This document shows positions 43,536 through 51,980 of a DNA stretch of 64,000 nt, piece after piece. This DNA is from Leisingera sp. M658 (GTDB taxonomy: Bacteria; Pseudomonadota; Alphaproteobacteria; Rhodobacterales; Rhodobacteraceae). Where the stretch lies: positions 3,302,501-3,366,500 of the forward strand of contig NZ_CP083546.1 in the NCBI RefSeq assembly GCF_025144145.1, written 5' to 3'. The notes under the pieces were generated by a model. The model worked only from the letters and a program-made list of their open reading frames with translations. It was not told the origin of the DNA and ran no database searches. Position numbers and translations under genes: made by a program. The first letter of the stretch is position 1; each line of letters starts with the position of its first letter.

Positions 43536-44273
43536 ATGACATACACACCCTATTTTGTTCACGGCGCAGACCGTCCCGCCCGCTGGCTGATCACCTGCGA
43601 CCACGCAACCAACCATGTGCCGGAGTTCGCCGGCGGCGGCGATCTGGGCCTGCCGCGTGCGGATATGGAACGCCACATCGCCTATGACATCGGCGCCTAT
43701 GAGGTGGCCAAGCTGCTGGGCGGGATGCTGGACGCGCCGGTGGTGGCCTCGAACTTCTCGCGGCTGGTGATCGACCCCAACCGCGGCGAGGATGACCCGA
43801 CCCTTCTGATGAAGCTTTACGACGGCACCATAATCCCCGCCAACCGCCACGCGGGCGCGGCAGAACTGCAGGAGCGGCTGGAGGCCTGCTACCGCCCTTA
43901 CCACCGCGCCCTGGCCCGGCTGGCCGAACGCCCCGGCACCGTGGTTGTCTCGGTCCACAGTTTCACCCGCCAGCTGCGCGGGCGCGAACCGCGCCCCTGG
44001 GAGATCGGCATCCTGTTCCCCGAAGGCGAACGGTTCTCGCCCTTTGTGATCGAGGAACTAAAGGCCGGGGACGGCCTGTGTGTCGGCATCAACGAGCCCT
44101 ACACCGGCCATCTGCCCGGCGACGCGATTGAGACCCACGCCACGCATGCAGGCCGCCCCAATACGCTGATCGAACTCAGAAACGACCTGATTGCCGAGCA
44201 CGATGGCCAGTGCAAGTGGGCGGAACGCCTGGCAAAGGTTCTGCCGCAAGCCCTCGAAAACTCAGGCCTCTGA
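43536..44273 (+). CDS. N-formylglutamate amidohydrolase
   Basis: The 245-residue protein starts MTYTPYFVHGADRPARWLIT. The family marks are LITCDHATNHVP (metal His), DIGAYEVAKLLGGMLDAPVV, NFSRLVIDPNR, and SVHSFTRQLRG. C-terminal GRPNTLIELRNDLI closes the fold. It hydrolyses N-formylglutamate or related N-formyl amino acids in histidine use. No other hut gene is in the window except the distant HutC-like regulator, so a different N-formyl substrate is possible. Confidence 0.87.
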   Translation: MTYTPYFVHGADRPARWLITCDHATNHVPEFAGGGDLGLPRADMERHIAYDIGAYEVAKLLGGMLDAPVVASNFSRLVIDPNRGEDDPTLLMKLYDGTIIPANRHAGAAELQERLEACYRPYHRALARLAERPGTVVVSVHSFTRQLRGREPRPWEIGILFPEGERFSPFVIEELKAGDGLCVGINEPYTGHLPGDAIETHATHAGRPNTLIELRNDLIAEHDGQCKWAERLAKVLPQALENSGL

Positions 44274-44366
44274 TCTGCGGCACGCTACCGCATGATCTTG
44301 CAGCAGTGCCCGGCGCTCCCCACGTCAGGACTGGAAACGCGGTACAGCAACGGGAAAGGAGCCATC

Positions 44367-44606
44367 ATGGCCCAGGAAACCCTCTCCGCCTTCTTCGGCT
44401 GGCTGACCATCTTGCACATCGGCCTGTTCACCCTGTCCGCCATCCTCTTGATGCTGCTGCAGGACTGGGTGGCGCGCCTGCACGCCCGGATGTTCGGTCT
44501 GGCGCCGGCCGATGTCAGCCTCACCGTCTACCGCTGGCTTGGCACCTACAAGATTGTGATCCTGGCCACCGCGCTTGGGCCGTGGCTGGCGCTGCAGCTT
44601 GCCTGA
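44367..44606 (+). CDS. DUF6868-type small membrane protein
   Basis: The 79-residue protein starts MAQETLSAFFGWLTILHIGL after GGAAAGGAGCC. Two helices are at about residues 8-33 and 58-77, joined by a loop HARMFGLAPADVSLTVYRWLGTYK. This pattern (FFGW...LHxG, RMFGL, YRWLGTYKI) is the DUF6868 family; function unknown. Its relation to the flanking genes is not clear. Confidence 0.75.
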   Translation: MAQETLSAFFGWLTILHIGLFTLSAILLMLLQDWVARLHARMFGLAPADVSLTVYRWLGTYKIVILATALGPWLALQLA

Positions 44607-44688
44607 TCCCGCCCGCCCGCACCCATTGCCCGCCCCCGTCCCGGCTGCTAGGCCTGCGGCGACGCAAGACAACTCCGGAGCCACCGCC

Positions 44689-45003
44689 ATGGACAAGCAA
44701 ACCGAAATCGAAATCCAGGCCGCCGCCTTCCGCCGGCTGCAAAAGCACCTGATGGAAGACCGCACCGATGTACAGAACATCGATCTGATGAACATGGCCG
44801 GCTTTTGCCGCAACTGCCTGGCACGCTGGTATCAGGAAGCCGCCAATGAGCGCGGCATCGACATGGACAAGACCGAAGCGCGCGAGGCCTATTACGGTAT
44901 GACCATGGCCGAGTGGAAAGCAAACCACCAGACCGAGGCCAGCGCCGAAAAGCAGGCGGATTTCGAAGTCGCGTTCAAGGAAAACGTGACAGACCGGCAA
45001 TAG
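44689..45003 (+). CDS. DUF1244 family protein
   Basis: The 104-residue soluble protein starts MDKQTEIEIQAAAFRRLQKH. The core RTDVQNIDLMNMAGFCRNCL then ARWYQEAANERGIDM is the DUF1244 signature, with the C-x-x-C in FCRNCLARW and the EAREAYYGMTMAEWK helix. The family is common in alpha- and gammaproteobacteria and its function is unknown. A GGAG lies 12 bp before the ATG. Confidence 0.85.
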   Translation: MDKQTEIEIQAAAFRRLQKHLMEDRTDVQNIDLMNMAGFCRNCLARWYQEAANERGIDMDKTEAREAYYGMTMAEWKANHQTEASAEKQADFEVAFKENVTDRQ

Positions 45004-45008
45004 GCTGG

Positions 45009-45261
45009 TCAGCAGGCATCTTCAGGCGACCGCGGGCGGGGGTACGGTTTCTGCGGCCAAGGAACGGCTGTGAATATCGCTGCCACGCCGAGAACCGTTG
45101 CCACGCCCGGACCTTCTGCCAGGATCAAATTCGCCAGTGTGAACCCCGCTGCGGCCCCGCCAGAAGATGATGACCCAGGCCGCCGCGGTGACGGAGCGGG
45201 TGAAAATCCCTGCCAAGCTGAAGATCGCGGCAAAGACCGCAATCAGGGCTATTCCCGCCAT
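45009..45261 (-). pseudogene. DMT/EamA-type permease fragment with frameshift
   Basis: The ATG at 45261 opens MAGIALIAVFAAIFSLAGIF TRSV with a first helix. The following part continues in the other frame as AAAGFTLANLILAEGPGVAT then AAIFTAVPWP. Together they resemble the start of drug/metabolite transporter proteins (IFTRSV..AWVIIFWRG) but cover only about 80 of some 290 residues. A single frameshift near 45165 joins them. It is best treated as a decayed remnant. Confidence 0.45.
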
Positions 45262-45490
45262 ACGCTAAGAGACATTGAATGATACCAAGGCCCGGCCCTC
45301 CGGCTCCGGGGCCTGCCTGCCACTGCGCTGCCGACAGCTGCGCAGTGGCTTTTCACGCTGGCGCGCTGCGTAAACACACCGGTGCCGTTTCATCCCGGCA
45401 GCCAATCCCGCCCGCAAGGCGGGAAAAGTCTTGCGTGGCTTGCACCATGGGTAAATACACGTGGCACAGAGCAGTATTGGAAGACTGAGA

Positions 45491-45685
45491 ATGAAGACTT
45501 TGATACCAGCGTTGGCCCTTGCAGGCGCTCTTTTGTCCCCTGCGGCCCCGTTCGCCAGCACGCTGGAGCCGGCAGGTTTCGTTCGGCAAGACATTGTAAT
45601 GCATGGCGGAGGCTGCCGGAAAAGCTCTCCTCCGGGCCAGTGCTGCCATATGGAAACGGCAACCGGCACAGTCCATTGCCATTGA
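45491..45685 (+). CDS. Small secreted Cys/His-rich protein
   Basis: The 64-residue protein has a signal peptide (MKTLIPALALAGALLSPAAP, cleavage near FAS). The mature part of about 40 residues ends HGGGCRKSSPPGQCCHMETA then GTVHCH, with four Cys and four His in 27 residues. This suggests metal binding or disulphides in the periplasm. The same CRKSSPPGQCCH string is, to my recollection, conserved in other Rhodobacteraceae hypothetical proteins. A terminator follows directly. Confidence 0.68.
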   Translation: MKTLIPALALAGALLSPAAPFASTLEPAGFVRQDIVMHGGGCRKSSPPGQCCHMETATGTVHCH

Positions 45686-45686
45686 A

Positions 45687-45722
45687 AAACAAAGAGGCCG
45701 CCGGTCAGAGGCGGCCTTGTCA
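45687..45722 (+). terminator. Terminator after the Cys/His-rich gene
   Basis: GAGGCCGCCGGTCAGAGGCGGCCTTGTC forms a stem AGGCCGCC/GGCGGCCT with a short loop, starting 10 bp after the stop; the T-tail is weak. Confidence 0.65.
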
Positions 45723-45806
45723 TTTCTGTTGCGGGGCCGTGCCGGGACTAGTCCCTTGAGTGATCCGGCACCGCAGGGTGCTGCATGCAGGACAGGGCGG
45801 TGATGC

Positions 45807-46043
45807 TTAGCCGCGGAACCGGCCAAGCAACCGCGCTGCAAGCGAACTTGTGACTGAAGGCTCAGAAGCCCGCGCTTTGCCCGCGAACCAGCCGCGCTTG
45901 GCAGCCGACTGCGCAATCTCCGGGTCAATGGCCTCTTCTGCCGTCAGAACTCTGCGCACGGCCGCCAGGATTTCTGCTTCGCTGCCCTCGGCTGACGGGC
46001 ATTCCACAACGGCTGCGAACTCCGGCTGAAAGGTCTGATCCAT
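45807..46043 (-). CDS. Hypothetical protein
   Basis: The 78-residue protein starts MDQTFQPEFAAVVECPSAEG after AGGGAGTTGCCCA. It is a mainly helical, mixed-charge protein (EAEILAAVRRVLTAEEAIDP, EIAQSAAKRGWFAGKA). No signal peptide or known domain. GC pattern is coding-like. It is convergent with the small Cys/His-rich gene. I cannot suggest a role. Confidence 0.55.
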   Translation of the reverse strand: MDQTFQPEFAAVVECPSAEGSEAEILAAVRRVLTAEEAIDPEIAQSAAKRGWFAGKARASEPSVTSSLAARLLGRFRG

Positions 46044-46283
46044 TGGGCAACTCCCTAACGTGAAACTCTGGCATCCCCCCGGTTATGCGGGCAGTGCTTT
46101 CTATGTCTCCACCCTATCCTAAATCGTCCGGAACTGGCCCATTTTGTATAAAATTAGTTAAAATCCCGCCGCAATCAGTCCCGGGCAAGGACATTCACCC
46201 GGCGCGCGTGTGATTGTTGACTCCCGGGCACCAATGGCAGCCAATTCTCACCCCGCTAAAACCATGTAAAAGCCTCGTCATCC

Positions 46284-46322
46284 GCAAAAAAATGCAGAAA
46301 GGCCGCCCCATTGGGACGGCCT
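46284..46322 (-). terminator. Terminator of the dat operon
   Basis: On the minus strand GGCCGTCCCAATGGGGCGGCC (9-bp stem with one mismatch) is followed by TTTCTGCATTTTTTT, about 40 bp after the dat stop. Confidence 0.75.
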
Positions 46323-46358
46323 TCATCACTCCGGCATCAGCAATCCAGGCCGCGTGTC

Positions 46359-47219
46359 TCAGACTGCTTTTTTGCGGCTTTCTTCCAAATAGATCTCGCG
46401 CAGGCGCTTGGCGATCGGGCCGGGGGTGCCATCACCCAGCACCGCACCGTCGATCTCTACCACTGGCATCACAAAGGCGCTGGCAGAGGTGGTGAAGGCT
46501 TCATCCGCCTCTTTCGCCTCATCAATGGTGAACAGGCGCTCTTCGATCTCCATCTGCGATTCCGCTGCAAGGCGCAGCACCGCAGCGCGGGTGATGCCGT
46601 GCAGGATGTCATTGGACAGCGGCCGGGTCACGATCTTGCCGTTTTTCACATAATAGGCGTTGTTCGACGTGCCCTCGGTCACATAGCCGTCCTCAATCAG
46701 CCAGGCATCGTCGCAGCCCGCCTTCTTGGCCATCATTTTGCCCATCGACGGATACAGCAGCTGCACAGTCTTGATGTCGCGGCGGCCCCAGCGGATGTCC
46801 TCGATCGAAATGATCTTGGCGCCTTTCTGCGCGGCCGGGCTGTCAGCCAGGCCCGGCTTATTCTGGGTGAACAGCACGAGGCTCGGCGGAGTGTCAGCAG
46901 AGGGGAACACAAAGTCCCGGTCGCCGTCGGAGCCGCGGGAGACCTGCAGGTACACCAGGCCTTCCTCAATGCCGTTCAGCTCCACCAGCTTGCGGTGGAT
47001 TTCCAGCAGCTCGTCCTTGGTGCAGGGCGAGGCCATGTCCAGCTCTTTCAGCGAGCGGTCCAGGCGCACGGCGTGGCCGTCAAAATCGATCAGCTTGCCG
47101 TCCAGAACCGAGGTCACTTCATAAACCGCATCGGCAAACAGAAAGCCGCGGTCAAAGATTGAAACCTTGGCTTCCCCCTCAGGCAGGTATTCGCCATTCA
47201 CATAAACGGTACGGGTCAT
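46359..47219 (-). CDS. dat: D-amino-acid transaminase
   Basis: The 286-residue class IV PLP aminotransferase starts MTRTVYVNGEYLPEGEAKVS. It has DRGFLFADAVYEV, the PLP Lys in LLYPSMGKMMAKKAGCDDAW, and the TEGTSNNAYYV cofactor-phosphate loop. The LQVSRGSDGDRDF segment suits D-amino acid rather than branched-chain aminotransferases. It interconverts D-Glu/D-Ala with their keto acids. It is 10 bp downstream of dgcA and so in the same operon, which supports a D-glutamate role. Confidence 0.88.
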   Translation of the reverse strand: MTRTVYVNGEYLPEGEAKVSIFDRGFLFADAVYEVTSVLDGKLIDFDGHAVRLDRSLKELDMASPCTKDELLEIHRKLVELNGIEEGLVYLQVSRGSDGDRDFVFPSADTPPSLVLFTQNKPGLADSPAAQKGAKIISIEDIRWGRRDIKTVQLLYPSMGKMMAKKAGCDDAWLIEDGYVTEGTSNNAYYVKNGKIVTRPLSNDILHGITRAAVLRLAAESQMEIEERLFTIDEAKEADEAFTTSASAFVMPVVEIDGAVLGDGTPGPIAKRLREIYLEESRKKAV

Positions 47220-47229
47220 GGTATTCTCC

Positions 47230-48195
47230 TCAGCCCCAGAGTGCAGCCACAGGCGGGTGCACGCCTTCGGCATCAAATGTCAAAGGTTCCTCGCGGTCTT
47301 CGGCCAGCAAGAGCGGCCCGTCAAGATCCGTAACCGCCGCACCCTGCGCCACAAGCGTCGCGGGCGCCATCGCCAATGAGGATCCGACCATGCAGCCGAC
47401 CATCACCTGATATCCTTCGGCCAGCGCCTGATCACGCAGCTTCAGCGCTTCGGTCAAGCCGCCGGTCTTGTCCAGCTTGATATTGACCACATCGTATTTG
47501 CCCTTGAGCTTCGGCAGGCTCTCGCGGTCATGGCAGCTCTCATCGGCGCAAACAGGCACCGGGCGCTCCAAGCCAATGAGGGCCGCGTCCTCACCCGCAG
47601 GCAGCGGCTGCTCTACCAGTTCCACGCCCAGCCGCACCAGATGCGGCGCCAGTTCGGCGTAAACTTCGGCTGACCAGCCCTCATTGGCATCAATGATGAT
47701 CTTGGCATCCGGCGCACCGGCGCGCACCGCTTCCAGACGCGGCATGTCATCGGGCGTGCCCAGCTTGATCTTCAACAGAGGGCGGAAGGCATTTTCGGCG
47801 GCCTGCTTCTGCATCTTCTCCGGCGTGTCAAGCGACAGCGTGTAGGCGGTGATCTCCGGCCCAGGCGCAGGCAGGCCTGCCAGTTCCCAGACGCGCTTAC
47901 CTGCCTGTTTCGCCTCCAGGTCCCACAGCGCGCAATCGACCGCATTGCGGGCGGCACCGGCGGGCAGAAGCGATTGCAGTTCTGCGCGGGTGAAATCAGC
48001 AGGCAGCCCTTCAATCTCACCCGTCACACTGTCCAGAGTTTCATTGTAACGGGCATAAGGCACGCATTCACCCCAGCCGGTGACACCGTCCTTCTCCACC
48101 CGCACGGTCAGCACTTTGGCTTCGGTGCGCGAGCCGCGCGAGATGGTGAAAACCTGCGCCAGCTTAAAGACGTCCGGTGTAACAGTGATGTTCAT
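47230..48195 (-). CDS. dgcA: Enolase-superfamily epimerase, N-acetyl-D-Glu racemase DgcA type
   Basis: The 321-residue protein has the muconate-lactonizing subgroup layout. The catalytic KIKLG (second Lys of K-x-K) lies near residue 146, metal ligands are in IIIDANEGWS, ELVEQPLP and CADESCHD, and the other catalytic Lys is in VNIKLDKTGGLTEAL. It would once have been called an L-Ala-D/L-Glu (dipeptide) epimerase. Beside a DgcN homologue it fits DgcA, which racemises N-acetyl-D-glutamate in D-glutamate breakdown. The start at 48195 is taken; the frame upstream is not supported. Confidence 0.85.
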   Translation of the reverse strand: MNITVTPDVFKLAQVFTISRGSRTEAKVLTVRVEKDGVTGWGECVPYARYNETLDSVTGEIEGLPADFTRAELQSLLPAGAARNAVDCALWDLEAKQAGKRVWELAGLPAPGPEITAYTLSLDTPEKMQKQAAENAFRPLLKIKLGTPDDMPRLEAVRAGAPDAKIIIDANEGWSAEVYAELAPHLVRLGVELVEQPLPAGEDAALIGLERPVPVCADESCHDRESLPKLKGKYDVVNIKLDKTGGLTEALKLRDQALAEGYQVMVGCMVGSSLAMAPATLVAQGAAVTDLDGPLLLAEDREEPLTFDAEGVHPPVAALWG

Positions 48196-48282
48196 GAAAC
48201 TGCCCTTTCCTGCGGCCCGGCGCGCTGCAGCGGCGGGCCTTGGCGCGATGCCCGGCGTTCCTGGCACCTGCCTTTTCATCTT

Positions 48283-48338
48283 TCAAAAAATACTCCCGCC
48301 GGAGGCACCTGCCCAGTCGGCAAGCACCTCCGGCGGGG
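48283..48338 (-). terminator. Hairpin with GAGTATTTTTTGAAAGATGAA tail between dgcN and dgcA
   Basis: On the minus strand CCCGCCGGAGG...CCTCCGGCGGG (11-bp perfect outer stem, further pairing inside) is followed by AGTATTTTTTG. It looks like a rho-independent terminator or attenuator within the dgcN-dgcA gap. The tail motif is shared with the two 298-bp elements. Confidence 0.7.
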
Positions 48339-48346
48339 CTGTTAGA

Positions 48347-49348
48347 TCAGACCGCAGCCAGCGCGTCCACCAGGCGGCCTGCACCGTGGCGGTACGGGTC
48401 GACGGCGGGCAGGCCCATCCGCTCTTCAACTTCGGCCAGATACTTGACCGCTTCATCCTCGGACAGGTGCTGGGTGTTCACCGAGATGCCGACAACCTTG
48501 CAGGCCGGGTTGGCGCGCTGTGCCAGCGGCAGGGCCACGGCTTTCAGCTCTTCCAGGCTCGGCACGTCATAATCAGGCAGGCCGCGCATGTGGGTGCGGG
48601 TCGGCTCGTGGCACAGGATCAGCGCATCCGGCTGGCCGCCGTGCACCAGCGCCATGGTGACGCCTGAGTAAGACACGTGAAACAGCGAGCCCTGGCCTTC
48701 GATCAGATCCCAATGGTCGTCGTCATTGTCCGGGGTCAGATATTCGATTGAACCCGCCATAAAATCGGCAATCACAGCGTCCAGCGGCACGCCGTGACCG
48801 GTTATCAGGATGCCGGTCTGGCCGGTGGCGCGGAAAGTCGACTTCATGCCGCGCTCCTGCATGTCCGCGTCCATTGCCAGGGCGGTGTACATCTTGCCGA
48901 CCGAACAGTCGGTGCCGACTGCCAGGCAGCGCTTGCCCTTGCGCTTGACACCATTGGCAATCGGATAGCCGACAGTGGGAACACGCACGTCGTGCAGGGT
49001 GCCGCCATGGGTCTGGGCCGCGGCCACCAGGTCGCCCTCGTCGCGCAGCAAATTGTGCAGGCCCGATGCGATGTCATAGCCCATTTCCAGCGCCGCGATC
49101 AGCACTTCTTTCCATGCCGGAGAGATCACGCCGCCGCGGTTGGCCACGCCGATGACCAGCGTCTTGGCGCCGGCTTCCTTGGCTTCCGCCAGGGACATCT
49201 CAGTCAGGCCCAGGTCGGCGCCGCAGCCCGGCAGGCGGATCTGGCCGACGGCGTGATCCGGACGCCAGTCGCGGATACCGATGGCAACCTTGGCGGCCAG
49301 CATGTCAGGCGCGTCGCCCAGGAACAGCAGATAAGGGGTCTCGATCAT
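48347..49348 (-). CDS. dgcN: DUF1611 protein, D-glutamate N-acetyltransferase DgcN type
   Basis: The 333-residue protein has a DUF1611 two-domain form. The N-terminal domain has DWRPDHAVGQIRLPGCGADL and VIGVANRGGVISPAW. The C-terminal P-loop-like domain has CLAVGTDCSVGKMYTALAMD, RATGQTGILITGHGVPLDAV and DLIEGQGSLFHVSYSG. DgcN acetylates D-Glu before DgcA racemises it. The ATG at 49348 is preferred for spacing from GAAGG; ATG 49357 is the alternative. The gene lies upstream of dgcA with an intervening hairpin, and an MFS transporter gene precedes it. Confidence 0.85.
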   Translation of the reverse strand: MIETPYLLFLGDAPDMLAAKVAIGIRDWRPDHAVGQIRLPGCGADLGLTEMSLAEAKEAGAKTLVIGVANRGGVISPAWKEVLIAALEMGYDIASGLHNLLRDEGDLVAAAQTHGGTLHDVRVPTVGYPIANGVKRKGKRCLAVGTDCSVGKMYTALAMDADMQERGMKSTFRATGQTGILITGHGVPLDAVIADFMAGSIEYLTPDNDDDHWDLIEGQGSLFHVSYSGVTMALVHGGQPDALILCHEPTRTHMRGLPDYDVPSLEELKAVALPLAQRANPACKVVGISVNTQHLSEDEAVKYLAEVEERMGLPAVDPYRHGAGRLVDALAAV

Positions 49349-49462
49349 CGCGCTCATCCTTCGAGTTAAATTGGTCGCGCTAAAATCGGGCTAATTTCGC
49401 GCAAAGTCCTCTCGAAATCGCGCAGGAACGCCCTCCCTGCACGATTTTCTTCGAGAAATATA

Positions 49463-50734
49463 CTAAGCAGTAGAAGATTCTTCGCAAGCACGACTGCTTA
49501 CAGACGTTTCCTCCTCCTCTGCCCATGATTCCGCCTGCAGCACCCCCGGCTGCGCCACGCCGATCACACCCATAGCCTGGAATTCGCCGGTGTCCTCGGG
49601 TGCCTCGGAGGTCGCGCGCCGCGCAATGGCAATCAGCACCACGGTCACGCCGACCCCGATCAACAGGTATTGCAGCCCCCGCCCGTCCGCGACGCTGATC
49701 ATGTTCGGCCCGATCAGAATGCCGAAGAACTGCCCCAGCTGCAGCAGGAACGCCATGGTGCCGCTGGCCGGCACCACCTGCCCCGGCTGCAGCTGGTCAT
49801 TGGCGTGGGCCGCCAGGATCGAATAGATCGGCAGCGTGGTTGCTGCGATGACCGAAAACCCGACCACAATACGCGACGGCGCCGTGTCTACCGCCATCCA
49901 CAACGCAACCAGCGCCGAGATCCCCGACAGCGCAATCACCACATAACGCCGGTCGGTACGGTCCGACAGCCAGCCGACCGGGTATTGCACCAGCGCCGAG
50001 GCGATCAGCGCAATCACCAGCGCGCCCGAGGCCTGCGCCTCGCTGAAACCGTTCTGCAGTGCATAAAGCGGCAGGCTGATGTACCAGGCCACCACCCCCG
50101 CCCCCATGATAACGATGCCCAGAACTGTCATCGGCGACACTTTGTACAGCCGCGTGACCGGCATCCGGTCCGGCGCCGAGTAATCCGGCGCCCGGATATT
50201 GGACAGCAAAAGCGGCACAATAGCCACCGACAACAGGATCGAGGTGACACCGATCAGCAGGTTGCCGCTGGGATCCGGCAGGCCGACCATCGCGGTGCCC
50301 AGCGCCGGCCCCGCCGTCTGGATGATGAAATAGACCGACAGCACCTGCGCCCGGATCCGGTTTTCTGACTTGGCATTTAGCCAGCTTTCGGTGATCACGT
50401 AGAGGCCCGGAAAACAAAAGCCCGCCAGCAGGCGCATCGCTGCCCAGCTGACCGGGTCCGAGGTCAGCAGATGGGCAATCGCCGCCACTGAGACCATCGA
50501 CGCCAGCGCCGAAAACACCCGGATATGGCCGACTTTCTCGATCAGCCTCGGAGTCAGCATTGTTCCCGCCAGCGCCCCCAGCGGATAACAGGCCTGCATG
50601 ACGGAAATCTCAAGATCCGTGAACCCCAGCGTCGAGCCGCGGATCGTCAGCAGCGTGACCAGCAGCCCGTTGCCGACCATCAGCAGCAGCATGCCCAGAA
50701 ACAGGGCCCAGTTGTCGATCAATGCGCGTTTCAT
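49463..50734 (-). CDS. MFS transporter (YcaD-like)
   Basis: The 423-residue protein has 12 helices. It starts MKRALIDNWALFLGMLLLMV after AAAAGGAGTTTC. MFS marks are TDLEISVMQACYPLGALAGT, RLLAGFCFPGLYVITESWLN (motif like YcaD), and GWLSDRTDRRYVVIALSG (motif A of the second half). The C-terminal 40 residues are acidic and cytoplasmic. It lies 114 bp upstream of dgcN on the same strand, so it might import D-Glu or peptides, but substrate cannot be read. Confidence 0.85.
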   Translation of the reverse strand: MKRALIDNWALFLGMLLLMVGNGLLVTLLTIRGSTLGFTDLEISVMQACYPLGALAGTMLTPRLIEKVGHIRVFSALASMVSVAAIAHLLTSDPVSWAAMRLLAGFCFPGLYVITESWLNAKSENRIRAQVLSVYFIIQTAGPALGTAMVGLPDPSGNLLIGVTSILLSVAIVPLLLSNIRAPDYSAPDRMPVTRLYKVSPMTVLGIVIMGAGVVAWYISLPLYALQNGFSEAQASGALVIALIASALVQYPVGWLSDRTDRRYVVIALSGISALVALWMAVDTAPSRIVVGFSVIAATTLPIYSILAAHANDQLQPGQVVPASGTMAFLLQLGQFFGILIGPNMISVADGRGLQYLLIGVGVTVVLIAIARRATSEAPEDTGEFQAMGVIGVAQPGVLQAESWAEEEETSVSSRACEESSTA

Positions 50735-50954
50735 GAAACTCCTTTTCCGCACGGATCTGCGCCCGTGTCATTTCTTGCGCAATGCAGCATGCCAACGGCA
50801 GTTTCGCGCGGGTTTGCGACGCAAAAGGCGCAAACGGGATTGCCGCAACGCGGCGTTTCGTGCCGCAAGTGCAAAATCCGCTTGCAAGAAGGTGCGCAAC
50901 TTAATAACCAGAACAGCGAAAATTCTGCAATTTCCTTACTCAGGGGGTTTCCGC

Positions 50955-51914
50955 ATGTCCTTCCGCATCCAGCCCGCCGCTCCGGCGCGTCCCAACCGCT
51001 GCCAGCTGTTCGGCCCCGGCTCCAAAGTCAAACTGTTCGAGAAGATGGCCGCTTCGGCGGCTGACGTGATCAACCTCGATCTTGAGGATTCGGTCGCCCC
51101 CTCCGACAAGGATCAGGCCCGCGCCAATGTGATCGAGGCGATCAATGGCGTCGACTGGGGCAGCAAGTATCTGTCGGTGCGGATCAACGGGCTCGACACC
51201 CCCTATTGGTACCGCGATGTGGTGGACATCCTGGAACAGGCTGGTGACCGGCTGGATCAGATCATGATCCCCAAGGTGGGCTGCGCCGAGGACGTCTATG
51301 CGGTGGACGCGCTGGTCACCGCGGTTGAGCGCGCCAAAGGCCGGTCCAAACCGGTTTCCTTCGAGGTGATCATCGAGTCGGCGGCAGGCATTGCCCATGC
51401 CGAGGATATCGCCAAATCCTCGCCCCGGCTGCAGGCGATGAGCCTGGGTGCTGCGGATTTTGCCGCCTCGATGGGGATGCAGACCACCGGTATCGGCGGA
51501 ACGCAGGAAAACTACTATATGATCCGCGACGGCCAGAAGCACTGGTCTGATCCGTGGCACTGGGCGCAGGCTGCAATTGTCGCCGCCTGCCGCACCCATG
51601 GCATCCTGCCGGTTGACGGGCCGTTCGGCGATTTCTCGGACGAGGATGGCTATATCGCCCAGGCGAAACGGTCCGCGACCCTGGGCATGGTTGGCAAATG
51701 GGCGATCCACCCCAGCCAAATCGCGCTGGCCAATCAGGTTTTCACCCCGTCCGAAGAAGCTGTGACGGAAGCCCGCGAGATCCTGGCAGCGATGGAAGAG
51801 GCCAAGGCGTCGGGCGCCGGCGCGACCGTATATAAGGGCCGCCTTGTCGATATCGCCTCGATCAAGCAGGCTGAGGTGATTGTCGCCCAGGCCGAGCTGA
51901 TTGCGAACAGCTGA
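50955..51914 (+). CDS. mcl1: L-malyl-CoA/beta-methylmalyl-CoA lyase
   Basis: The 319-residue CitE-like TIM barrel starts MSFRIQPAAPARPNRCQLFG. It has DVINLDLEDSVAPSDK (Mg Asp/Glu), IMIPKVG, SFEVIIESAAGIAHAEDIAK and GMVGKWAIHPSQIALANQVF. Mcl1 in Rhodobacteraceae cleaves malyl-CoA and beta-methylmalyl-CoA to glyoxylate plus acetyl- or propionyl-CoA in the ethylmalonyl-CoA pathway and in propionyl-CoA/C1 use. It is single-copy in this neighbourhood and divergent from the MFS gene. Confidence 0.93.
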   Translation: MSFRIQPAAPARPNRCQLFGPGSKVKLFEKMAASAADVINLDLEDSVAPSDKDQARANVIEAINGVDWGSKYLSVRINGLDTPYWYRDVVDILEQAGDRLDQIMIPKVGCAEDVYAVDALVTAVERAKGRSKPVSFEVIIESAAGIAHAEDIAKSSPRLQAMSLGAADFAASMGMQTTGIGGTQENYYMIRDGQKHWSDPWHWAQAAIVAACRTHGILPVDGPFGDFSDEDGYIAQAKRSATLGMVGKWAIHPSQIALANQVFTPSEEAVTEAREILAAMEEAKASGAGATVYKGRLVDIASIKQAEVIVAQAELIANS

Positions 51915-51940
51915 CGCCGGTTCGCATAGACAGAGTGCAG

Positions 51941-51967
51941 AGGCGTCCCGATGGGGCGCCTTTTCCG
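51941..51967 (+). terminator. Terminator after mcl1
   Basis: AGGCGTCCCGATGGGGCGCCTTTTCC forms a 7-8 bp stem with one mismatch and a short T-run, 26 bp after mcl1 and before the next gene's ribosome site. Confidence 0.75.
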
Positions 51968-51980
51968 TATGGAGAGTTTG

